NCBI GenBank assembly: GCA_003254885.1 | Contig: QANT01008223.1 | Location: 1 to 64,000, forward strand | Source: Purshia tridentata | Taxonomy: Eukaryota > Streptophyta > Magnoliopsida > Rosales > Rosaceae | DNA length: 64,000 nt | Direction: 5' to 3' | Shown: in pieces, positions 42,376-52,770 of the stretch | Numbering within the stretch: position 1 is the first letter of the stretch | How the letters are laid out: each line of letters opens with the position of its first letter | Program-made: the position numbers and the translations under genes | The notes under the pieces: model-generated | Databases searched by the model: none | What the model was told of the DNA's origin: nothing | What the model saw: the letters and a program-made list of their open reading frames with translations, nothing else

Positions 42376-43635
42376 TGCTTTAAGTGGGAATCGGTATTTG
42401 CTTCCTGAAAATAAATCAGTTTGGAAAATATTTTTGAAGCTTACCGGAGGTTTTTGAAGTCGTTTCGAAGCGATGGAATATGTTTGTTTGGTAATGCTAA
42501 GTAGCCAAGAATCATGTAAGAAAGGTTGAAATTTGGAGGGATATGGCAAGAGTTTATATAGATATTGAGAGGGTGGCTCAAGTTATTAGTGGAGATTGGA
42601 GAAGTCAAAAAACAGAGAAACCAAGGGGCGCATCTGGGTTGTTTTGAGTTTGGTTGACCAAGGACATGATGGGACCTATATATATATATATATATATACA
42701 CACTATGCTACGTTGCCATAATTGTCTCTTATTAATGATATGAAATTTTCATGTCATTAGAATATTTAATAAATTTTATTTGCCACGCAAAGTTTTGAAA
42801 AAAACTCATTTAACCTTTTATAAAATTTTCAGATAATTACCAATACTCATTTTGGAGTGTCTTCTTCCTATATAGTCCATTTAATTGGGCTTTCCAGCAA
42901 GTCTAACTAATTTCCATCTGGCCCACCTTCCTTTTCCCCCGATTCATTTGATTTTTCTGTTATTGTTTTCCGTCTCTCTCTGTTTGATTCATTTCTAACA
43001 TTTCAAAGTCAGCTCTCTCTCTCTATCTCTTTCTCTCCTTTGGATGCATCGCCGTCCAGCCATGGATGCCGGCGAGACTCGCCTTCTCATGCTCGCCTCT
43101 TCCTCCTCTTTCTTCCTATGGCTTTCGATTGTCCATCTACCTTGCGACAGCGGCAGATCGACGCCGAGAAGCCAGCGACTTTACGGCCAGTTTTCCAGCC
43201 AACTCGGCACGAATCAACTGGATTTTGGTATATTCTTACTCCTCTGATCATGGGTTCTCTTTCCCTTATGATTTTGCTTATCAATTTTGAGATTTTGAAA
43301 TATTTAGGGAAAGTGACTTTAAGCACGAAAATTTCTAATAACTGGGTTCTAACACCTGTTACGGAATTATGAGCCAATGTCAACACTTCAAGCTTCTGCC
43401 GACTTCATTTCTCTATGATATTAACATTTGGGCTTGTCCTCACAGTATAATGTAGTTTCCTAAAGTTTCCGTAAATTTTAATGGTATTGCTAGTTTTATG
43501 TGCTTGTCTTCTTCACCATTTGCCATTTCATCACATATGACTTTTGGAGCTATTATTGATGATTTATATATATAGATATGTCTTGTTTCTGTTGGGAAAA
43601 TTTGAGTCATGTGATGAATAAATGCAATTATTCAG
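42376..43635. other. RBOHB promoter and a GC-richer patch of unknown origin
   Basis: A (TA)n tract lies at 42676-42699. From about 42985 to 43230 a CT-rich leader-like segment is followed by GC-rich sequence with overlapping frames in all three phases on the plus strand. It may be a captured 5' exon upstream of the HPAT-like fragment, but no family is recognised. Confidence 0.4.
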
Positions 43636-44108
43636 GGTCTACTGGAAAAGATTGCCCCAACATGGATGAATGTTTCTTTGAGGATGAAAGAAGACACAGA
43701 GACTGATAAAGCTTTTGGATGGGTGCTAGAAATGTAAGTTTGACTTTGAATTTAATATTTTTAATTTAATTTATTCTAGCAGTTAGAGATATCAGCATTA
43801 ACGTGTCTGTCTGCTTTTGATTTTTATTGATGAGCTAAGCTATGCTTATGCTGTAGCATCTGCTTTGCATGGTGTGCAACATGTTCTTCGGAAAGACTTC
43901 ATGCTATAGGTTTGGCATCTTAAGCTCTTCATATGAAAGTTGATTTGCATTTTGAGTTCATTAGGTTCAGTATGCAACATTGATATGTATAAGTTGTGGG
44001 TGGTTAACAAAATCTCATTGTCTTCAAATTTTCGGCCTCCATGGGATTTGGAAATCGGTAAAAAGTTTATTATTCATTATACTTATGGATGTGACTACAA
44101 TTTAAAGG
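43636..44108 (+). pseudogene. Fragment of a hydroxyproline O-arabinosyltransferase (HPAT)-like gene
   Basis: Three exon-like blocks in order resemble the C-terminal half of HPAT proteins. Block 1 (43636-43733) reads LEKIAPTWMNVSLRMKEDTE then KAFGWVLEM. Block 2 (43840-43909) reads YAYAVASALHGVQHVLRKDF. Block 3 (44036-44108) reads PPWDLEIGKKFIIHYTYGCD. Introns are retained between them, so this is not a processed copy. The acceptor before block 3 reads TTCGG instead of CAG, and block 2 ends in TAG where a Gln codon is expected. The upstream two-thirds and the last exon are missing. HPATs are Golgi enzymes that arabinosylate extensins and small peptides. This copy looks dead. Confidence 0.75.
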
Positions 44109-44234
44109 CATGTATCATCCCCCTCCACTTTTGTCTATTCCTGTTATTATTTTAGACCTTTAAATGTATTGGTTTCAATTCAATCTCAGCCTTACATCCT
44201 GTATTATTATTATGTCATGGAAAGTAATATATAG

Positions 44235-44357
44235 GGAAAAAGAGGTTTTGGAACTGTGTACAAAAGGGAATCACATGATGGGACGAAGATTGAGATTAAG
44301 AGGATGAAATTTGGAGTGGTGGCCGAGTTTAAGAGTGCAGTTCTTACTAAGTCCGAC
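44235..44357 (+). pseudogene. Fragment of a TMK-like receptor kinase (glycine-rich loop)
   Basis: Open on the plus strand, this reads [18 protein letters not shown], then [21 protein letters not shown]. It matches the kinase ATP-binding loop of TMK-type receptor kinases, where I remember [24 protein letters not shown]. The VAIK-type lysine environment is altered (IEIK), and a few residues before AEFKS are missing. The rest of the kinase is absent. It lies only about 130 bases after the HPAT-like fragment. Confidence 0.65.
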
Positions 44358-44370
44358 AGCAATTTTATGG

Positions 44371-44880
44371 TCGTTACTGTTTTTCAGTAACAATATGTAG
44401 ATAAGGCTATAATTGTTACTGACAAGCTATAATTGTTAATTTCTGTCAGTAATATGTAAGGTTATTTTGTCAATTATTAATTTAAAATAAAAATATAATT
44501 AAGTGGAGCTATGATTGTTATTGGCTGTCAGTAACGATGTATAAGGGTGCCAAGTAGTAACAATATATAAGTGGGGCATGTTCTTGTGTACTTTTGTTTC
44601 AATGTTGTGTGTATGTATATGTTCAATTTGTAAGCATTGAATTCAAGTAACAATAAGGTGACAGTAACAATAAAGTTGTAACAATAAGGTGACAAAGCAA
44701 TAAGGTGATTGTTATTGTACGACAGTAACAATTCTTTAGATAATGGAAAAAAAAAAAAGCTTTTATGCTATTTTTTATGTATTTGTACATGAAAAAAATA
44801 TAAGAATTGTATAAGTTACTTTATTTTTGAATTTTTTTACAAAATAAGAATTGTTACTGTTAGACGGTAACAAATCTCGA
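44371..44880. repeat. Dense GTTACTG/CAGTAAC motif array in both orientations
   Basis: About a dozen copies or near-copies of the 7-8 base word cagtaac(a) or its complement gttactg occur. The first pair forms a hairpin (44373-44379 with 44385-44391). Others cluster at 44414-44452, 44517-44560, 44645-44735 and 44846-44872. Frequent neighbours are gacagtaacaat and aataaggtga. The arrangement resembles subterminal repeats of CACTA-type DNA transposons. Confidence 0.55.
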
Positions 44881-45104
44881 ATTTACTGTAGCACCTGATT
44901 TTTAAAATGTGGACCAGTTGGGAATTTGGGTTCTGTATGTGAGCCTTTTAAACAGTGATTTTGTCCATATTGACTTATAAAAAAAACCCTAAAATTTTAC
45001 AAAATTTAAATAAAAAAATATATACAAAAAGATAAAATTTAAGACCAAATAACAAATAAAATAAGAAAAGAAATTAACAGTTAACCTAGCAGATCTAAGA
45101 AATT

Positions 45105-45178
45105 CATTTCCTGAAAAGCAATCCAGCCATTGTAGTATAACATTTTCTGAAAAATAATCCAGCCATTGTAGTATAACA
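45105..45178. repeat. Tandem duplication, about 37 bp units
   Basis: Two adjacent units share the core atccagccattgtagtataa and a ctgaaaa-type lead. Confidence 0.8.
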
Positions 45179-48100
45179 ATGACATATTGACCTAAAACAT
45201 AATTTCTCAATAAAATTGTGGTTCCATATGAAATTGGACCACCCTCATGCATTTTGCATGGCATTAAAAAACAATTAACATCCAGAACTCACTAATGCAT
45301 GCATAACTAATTACAATGACAAGGATATGTATTTCTATTTAAGTATTTATGTATGTCATACAGAGAGTATCAAAATCTTCGAAGCTAATATCATAATATG
45401 AGTCATCATGTTCATACAAAGGCATACGAAATTTGACTACGGTATTCTAGTTAATTCATTAAAAAATTAAGGTATCTTAATTTTGAATATGAGTGATTAA
45501 TTAATCCCACTTCTCTGATTCTCTGTTATTCAATCTCTCCATAATTATTCGCGTTCCCTTTATTAATCCGACTATACTTATAGGTTCAATGGAAACCCAG
45601 GTCTATGAGCTGTTCCTAAATCCCTATCAACCTACTTAAACTATTCAGGTCCTTCGCTTTAATAACTACCACGTTTGGGACTTGGGAGTGTACGTATTTT
45701 GATTTTCTAAGGAAATTAAGAAGATAATACATACATAGCTTGTTTACTTATTTATTTTTCAAAAGAAAATAGTGGCTTTTCTTTTTCCACGTGAATTTGA
45801 TAATCGAATCTTTTGGGTCCAATATTTCTCAAAAAAAAAAAAAAACTGTCGATCTCATGAAGACTGATGACTAGCTTCATCATTTATTCATTATTTCTAA
45901 AACAAATTAATAACGAAAATTTCAACATAAAATAATATCAATTATTTAATCCTTCGTTTGAAGGAGAGATTCATTGAATCATTAACATGTGCAAATATAG
46001 GTCTAGACCAAAAGAAAGCAGAAAATGGAAAAGTTGAACGGAAAAACCATAGAAAAAAGAAAAAGGAAAAGAATTAGCTGAAATCAATAGTGCTTTGAAC
46101 TAGTTTGAAGCCAAAATTCACCTAATGCACAAAAGCTAGAATGTGTATGGTAGATTGGTTGGTAAAAAGGTATATAAATATGGATCGGTCAAAAGTAAAC
46201 AGTAAAACAATATCTTTCTTTTAGGCACTGAATCATGGACAGTCCAATTATGATATAGTCATGTACACATTATCTATACAAGTTCTAGAATTGTCGGTGG
46301 TCTATCCAACCAACTGGCATAGGTTTTTTTTATTTAAAAAATGAGACTGTGATTTTATTCAGGCAATATATATAGGTTGCACAACTTCCTTAATTTTCAT
46401 GTACTTTAGTCTGAGACATTTTTTATTGTTGGTTAAGGTAATTAATTAACAAAATAGTGGGTTTACTTATATAGTTATATATTCCCCATCTTTGACTTTC
46501 AATTATAGTGGGAGTCAAAATGGTGAATACCATGAAGATTGGATAACTGATAAGAAACTAGCAAACAAGGAAAAAATTAGCAGCAGAAAGGTAGCTAGAA
46601 CATGGATTTGGTTTTGGAAGTGGGCAAGTGGCACTTGCAAATTGATTTGGTTTTACTATTCAACTATTGGTTTCATGGAAAACAAGACAAAACACTTTGT
46701 TGGACTTTTGGTGAGTTAAGAATCTTCTCCAAAGGACAGAAATTTCATTGGAAAAACATATCAATTTTCAAAACAGTTGTTGTCTAAATACAAGCCAATT
46801 CAGCTTAGCAACTCAGCACCTGCCCATGAATATTTGATGTTTTGTCTGCTAGCTATACACAGTTGTTGTCTAAATACACTGGAAAGAGATAAGATGATTT
46901 GTAAATAAATTAAAAAAATAATTTGCAAATGCTCTTTTGTTAGAGCATTTGATATGTTTTATATATCAAATTAATAGTCTAACAATATAACATGTTAGAT
47001 ATTGGATAAAAGAATATATACTGATATGTATATTTCCACTTTAGCTTCAGAATCAGTTATATATGCATTTCACCAACTATGGGATAAACATAGAATGACA
47101 TATGTATCACAGCATAGCAGACTAAAGACTAACGTTATAGTCAATTTACACTGCAAGATCTAACAGTGGTGAAGACTGCTCAAAACCAGTTACAAATTTC
47201 ATTCTCACTTTGAGAAACGGCCCACATTTGTAATCGATCAGTAACTCAATGGGCTTGTTCAAAACATTTCTTTCAAATACCAAACCCAAAAAGACCTTGG
47301 CCCATATATCCCTTGGCTCAAATGTTATCTTGTCATTTACTTTCTGAACCAAGGACAACTAACTTGGTTCCGCACGACCAACTTGCCTAAATGAAATTCC
47401 AGAAAGGACCATAATTGAAATTTTGGCAGATAATCAAGAAAATGAGCTTTTGATGTCAATAATTTGTATGTGAATGTTCAGGACCAGGAGTAGCTTGGTA
47501 ACAAATTGGTTGCTGTAGTCCATTGTTCACAAAAAAGTTGTACAAAATGAGGTCCCCCATTCCATGTTTGTGTCTGATTAAATTCCAAGCAACTGTATAG
47601 CCAATTACCAACAACATGCAGGTAGTGTATGTTGTCGGTTTGAGCCTCTCTCTCTCTCTGAGGTTAGGTGAGGGGACAACACAGAGGCTAATACAATGGC
47701 CTTATGAAGGCAATGAAACCAACTTTAATCCCACAAAAATTTGGATTCTAGTCCAAAAAGAACAACGGAACACTACAAATTAGCCACTTAAAAGTATGAG
47801 AAAGGGACAAGCAGTCACTAATCACATAGCCCTCCTATTATTTTGCACTTATTTTTCACTTTTGATGTGTATTGATTTTGGTTTCTTTTTGTGAGAAGTC
47901 CACATGGGAAAGTGATGGACCCTCCCGATAATTATGAAGGTTGGAGAGAAGCTGTTACTATACCCTCTAAATAGTTAGGCAGGGCCAACAAAATGGGACC
48001 CATCAAGGCTTTGTTTTGATTTGATTACTTTTAGCTGCTAAAAGCCCAAAAGCCATATTCAACTGCAAATAATCCATGACTCATTTGTCATGTAAAGTCC

Positions 48101-48543
48101 CTTAACTAGTTACTCTAAGGTCATCACTAATACCGAAGGAAAATGATTAAGTGAATGAATGTTTATTGATAAAAGAAGCAGAGAACATGTTCAGCTTTTC
48201 TCTAGCAAAGTTGTCATTTAAAGAAAATAAGACAAGAGAATGGAGTCAAATTAGAATTTAGAAAATTTTTATAAGATTCATATTAAGTGTGTTTTGCAGA
48301 GACATTTATGGAGTTGAGAAGAGATAAGAGTACATGGGCACAGGGAAGTAAAGAAGGCCCTGTATAACTACAACTGCCACTGCCAGGCTCAGGGATTCCT
48401 TGGAGTAGCATTAAAGACTCTCTCTCTCTCTATCATAGTGCTATACAACCCACAATGTTTTCAAAGAAAGGAACAAAAAGAAGATGATTTATAAACAGAA
48501 AGTTAGATTGGGTGCTTTGATGATTTTTGGTTGAGAGAGAAAA
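45179..48543. other. Intergenic before the formin gene
   Basis: AT-rich with no recognisable gene. Frames at 46492-46787 (+) and 47146-47358 (-) have no domain I know. CT tracts at about 47647-47660 and 48419-48431 are short; the latter lies in the probable leader of the formin gene. Confidence 0.5.
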
Positions 48544-51500
48544 ATGGTATACAGTTCTGAGATTCTCCACATGATTTACATCATATGTTTTCTCTTATCA
48601 TTACTCAATACCCACATTCTTATTGCTGATGCTGTATCAAATGCTGCAGCAAAGGTCTCCAGTGATCACGGCCTACAGCAACAGCTGTATTTCATGGAGG
48701 ACAACAATGTTGAGGGGATCCAAGACCACATTGAGAAAGTTTCAGGAGAAGATGAGAATGAAGAAAATGCAATCTTAGTAGTGGAAAAGTTCAGGGCTTT
48801 ACTTGGATTGAAGAGCTTCCACAAGAGAATGCCATCGGTTGGTGACAACGAAAATGTGTCTCCATCACCTTCTCCATTACCAGCCACTGAAGCTGAGGCT
48901 CCAAGTCCAGCTCCTGCTCCTGCTCCTGCTCCTGTGCTGCACATCCATGCACATTCACATCATCAACCACATCGCTTGCGCTCAGTCTCACAGCCTCACA
49001 AAATTCAAAGAGAGGACAAAGGCAGAATCAGAAGGACTCTTATAGCAGTTCTTGTTTCTGCAGGAACTGCCACTGTGATTTGCATCCTTGGCCTCATTTG
49101 GGCTTGCAGGAAGTACAAGGAACATAAGAAGAAACCCACAAGAATAATTTCAGTGTATCGAAAAAAGGAAGGAACAAGAGGTGGATCAAAGTATGCTAGC
49201 TCCCAAAAACCAGCCAGCAAGGTGAGCTTAAATCCTGGCACTGATCTCATATATCTTGATTCATTAGGCATGGATTTGGAGCAACAACAGCCTTCTAATT
49301 GTCTCAAGCAAACTTCTGAAACTGCAAACACATCACCAAATCATAGCACACCAACATGTCCATTACATGAGAGGGAAGACTCAAATCAAGAGTTAATCAT
49401 AAAGTCAGAATTTGACAATGTTAGTAGATCTTCTACAAGGGAAATTACGTCTGTTCATGAAGATGTTGCAGAATCAGTCAAATATGATTCTGATTGTGCT
49501 AATTCCTCAACTGCGGATAAAATTGTTCCCATTGATTGTTATTCTTCCGATGATGAATCTTTCCATTCTATGGGAGATTCAAATTCATCAAACATCCGCC
49601 TTTCGAATGCTTCAGCAGGTAGTCTAGTTGACACATCAGAAATTCTCTCCACAAATGTGTCAAATAGAGAACCTTGTTTAGCACCCTCTTCTTTGAACCT
49701 ACCAAATCAACCACCAACACTAAACCAAAACTCAATTCCAGCTCTTGATTTACAGTCCCCAAGAAATTCAGAAGCAGAACAGAGAACACTGACTGCACCA
49801 TGTTCTTCCAATTGTGAAAAGAATATCAAAACCCCTCCACCACCACCACCTCCACCTCCAGCCCCACGTGCACACTTTCCTTCTTTCCATTCTTCTCTTA
49901 GTTCAACTAGAATTACATCTAGAGCTTCATGCTCTTCTACATTGCTAAATCTATCTCCTCTAAGAAAATCAGGTTCTTCTTGTGGATCAAACCAAACCCC
50001 AGAAGGTGGATTTCCCATTTCACCTCAAAACTCCTTTAGATCCCCAGAAACTCCATCTTGTATTCCTCCACCACCATGCCCACCTTCCTTCTTGAAAGTA
50101 AATAATAGCTCTGCCAAAGGTCCACCTCCTCCACCATTCCCTCAATCTACACCATTGGGAAAAGATGGAACTCCATTGCCTAAACTGAAGCCACTACACT
50201 GGGACAAAGTTAGAGCTGCACCCGACGGTTCAATGGTATGGGACAAACTGAGATCAAGCTCATTTGAGTAAGTGATATCATGTTATTTATTGGCTAGAAT
50301 TTGCTTTCTCTTTTTCTATTTAATCCTGAACAAATTATGAGTCTTGAAACAGGTTGGATGAAGAAATGATTGAGTCACTTTTTGGATACAATCTACAGAA
50401 CTCAATGAAGAATGATGAAGCGAAAAGAAGCCCTTCTCCAAGCAAGCATGTGCTTGAGCCAAAGCGACTACAGAACATAACCATACTTTCAAAAGCCCTG
50501 AATGCTACTACTGAGCAAGTATGTGAAGCACTACTACAAGGTATGTGACTCCTAAACTTATAACAACTGTACTATAAACATTCAAAATCAAGAGTCTGTC
50601 ATGCAGCATGAAAGCAATAACAAAATATGAAACAAATGATTCTGTATAAATGCCCCATTAAATGGTTAAAAACAGGAAACGGCTTGTGTTTACAACAACT
50701 GGAAGCGCTTGTAAGGATGGTACCCACCAAGGAAGAAGAGGATAAGCTCTCTGGCTATAAAGGAGACGCCAATGAACTAGGGTCAGCAGAGAAGTTTGTG
50801 AAGGCGGTGCTTAAAGTACCATTTGCCTTTCTACGAGTTGAAGCCATGCTTTACAGAGAAACTTTTGAAGATGAGGTGGTTCATCTTAGGAACTCCTTTT
50901 CAGTGCTAGAGGTAATTAACCTCCAAACCACATTACACAGCAAGAAATATATTCAAACACAAAGTAATATCTTTCTTTTTTCTCTCAATTCTGTTTAACT
51001 ATACTATAGGAGGCCTGCAAGGAACTGAGGTCAAGCAGGCTCTTCCTCAAGTTACTCGAAGCAGTGCTGAAAACGGGCAATCGAATGAATGTGGGAACCA
51101 TCAGGGGAGGAGCTAGAGCATTTAAGCTAGATGCTCTCCTCAAGCTCTCTGATGTAAAAGGAACTGATGGAAAGACCACCTTATTGCATTTTGTTGTCCA
51201 AGAAATCATAAGGGCAGAAGGGATTAGAGTTTCGGATAGCATAATGGGGAGGATCAGCCAGAAAAACACAACCAAAACTCTAGAAGAGAAGGAAGAAGAT
51301 TACAGAAGAATGGGGCTGGACCTTGTTTCCGGCCTCAGCACTGAACTCTACAATGTGAAGAAGACAGCTACATTGGACTTGGATGTTCTTGCAAGCAGTG
51401 TCTCAAACTTGTCAGATGGAATGGCCAAACTGAAGCATCTGATTCACAACGAGTTGTGCATGGATGAACAAAGTGGGAGCTTGGTCAATTCCATGAAAGC

Positions 51501-51738
51501 TTTCATAAATTATGCAGCGACGGGTTTGAAAGAGTTGCAGGGTGATGAGAATAGGGTGTTGTCACGTGTGAAAGAGATCACCGAGTATTTTCATGGGAAT
51601 GTGAGCAAAGAAGAAGCCAACCCACTTAGGATCTTTGTGATTGTTAGAGACTTTTTGGGGATGTTAGACCATGTTTGTAAAGAGCTTAGAAGCTCCAAAG
51701 TCCCACGCACTCCAAACCCTCTTGCTCCATTCCGATAG
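48544..51738 (+). CDS. FH11: Class I formin (FH2 actin nucleator), FH11-like
   Basis: Four exons (48544-50267, 50353-50540, 50676-50911, 51010-51738) join in frame to 958 residues. A signal peptide occupies about residues 1-30. An extracellular Pro/Ala segment ([12 protein letters not shown]) resembles cell-wall extensin-like regions. One membrane span lies near residues 164-186 ([20 protein letters not shown]) and is followed by basic residues. A polar cytoplasmic linker, a Pro-rich FH1 region from about residue 430, and the FH2 domain from [13 protein letters not shown] (about 545) to the C-terminus complete it. FH2 hallmarks such as [20 protein letters not shown] and [20 protein letters not shown] are present. 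Class I formins link the cell wall and plasma membrane to actin. FH11 is suggested mainly because Arabidopsis FH11 neighbours RAD9 as I recall. Confidence 0.93.
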
Positions 51739-52581
51739 ATTATAGATGTATATGATTGTTTGGTATGTGTTCATAGGATGCATTCCCTTTTCTTTGAACA
51801 GAATGTAACCTGATTTTGAACTTTGTATGTAGAGTTTTGGAACATTCAAATTGTTTATTGCATTTAATTACTTCACCTTAAGGTTGTTCTGGGTTGCATT
51901 CATTGCATAATATGTATTAAATTCACCATGCAAGTCTAGAGTTATTGGTTTATAAATTATAGAGATTAAAAATTAAGATGGACACATACACAAATATATA
52001 GAATTATGATCCTAATATCGGAATACACAATCTTTAAGGCCACAAAATCATACAAGAATGCTCAAACTTAATTAAAAGTACAACATAACATATTATACTG
52101 CACAAAATATCTTTCTTCAAATTAAAAGCATGGACAAAATTATTTTTTTTTTTGGCCAAGGCATGGACAAAATTATTGATTAATTATTAATCTAATGATA
52201 TTTCTCCACACAATTAGAGGTCCAAATTCAAATCCAGACTCAGTTTGCCATGCCCAAAACTTACAAGTGAACCCTATATTTTACTAAAGAAGTTGAAGCG
52301 CTACCTTTTTGGGCCTAAAAAACTGACGGGTCCAGCTGAGCCCAGACAGTGACCCATTGGATAGCTGAAACAGTAGAATATAGATTCACACTAGAATGAC
52401 TAAAAGACCCTCGTTCTTTCACTAAATACCCCATTTTTTCTTTAACGGCCATCAATCCTTCGCGCGCCTTTTTCCCTTTCTTCACAATTCAAGAACTCTC
52501 CGGATTCCTACAGTCTCCACGTGTCTAACTCCCATAGGAGAGATGACATGTCGCATCAAAAGCAAACTTGCAATTTGCAGA
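51739..52581. other. Formin 3' flank and BiP promoter
   Basis: Formin 3' untranslated region to about 51900, then AT-rich spacer. From about 52480 the sequence becomes GC-richer and holds the BiP promoter, with a CACGTG box near 52518. A mini-insertion sits at 52128-52177 (listed separately). Confidence 0.5.
52128..52177. repeat. Mini-insertion with oligo(T)-GGCC between 17-bp direct repeats
   Basis: The 17-mer gcatggacaaaattatt occurs at 52128-52144 and 52161-52177. The 16-base insert is nine T followed by ggccaag. It closely matches the insert at 36271-36289 (thirteen T, then GGCCTC). Confidence 0.7.
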
Positions 52582-52600
52582 CGTGGCGCACAGCCATTGG
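52582..52600 (-). promoter_or_regulatory. ER stress response element (ERSE), exact consensus
   Basis: Read on the minus strand the site is CCAAT, nine bases, CCACG, the exact ERSE layout. In plants this is bound by NF-Y with bZIP28/bZIP60 during the unfolded protein response. It lies about 53 bases upstream of the TATA box and 170 bases before the BiP start codon. Confidence 0.9.
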
Positions 52601-52652
52601 GCCGAACACTTTAGCTACACGACAAAATAACCAAACGAACAGAGCTAGACAC

Positions 52653-52661
52653 TCTATATAA
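52653..52661 (+). promoter_or_regulatory. TATA box of the BiP gene
   Basis: The sequence ctatataag stands 110 bases before the start codon, in the expected place downstream of the ERSE. Confidence 0.8.
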
Positions 52662-52770
52662 GAACCCTCTAGCTAGTTCTTTCACTCAGCTAAAATTTAC
52701 AAACCCAAACAGAGACCATCACAAAAAGAAGGCCAAGGATTACAGAAAAAGCGCGCGATAGAATACAAAG

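Noticed and set aside
42376-42549. Upstream in-frame Met for RBOHB
   Set aside because: The 58 extra residues have no counterpart in the family as I know it; the Met at 42375 gives a normal N-terminus.
43040-43372. Frames of 67-110 residues in the GC-rich patch before the HPAT fragment
   Set aside because: Three phases are open at once and no family is seen; kept only as a possible captured exon.
45836-45846. Poly(A) run considered as another mini-insertion
   Set aside because: No flanking direct repeat could be found; the same holds for A-runs near 4833 and 20000.
46492-47358. Small frames in the spacer before the formin gene
   Set aside because: No domain, no splice context, typical of AT-rich noise.
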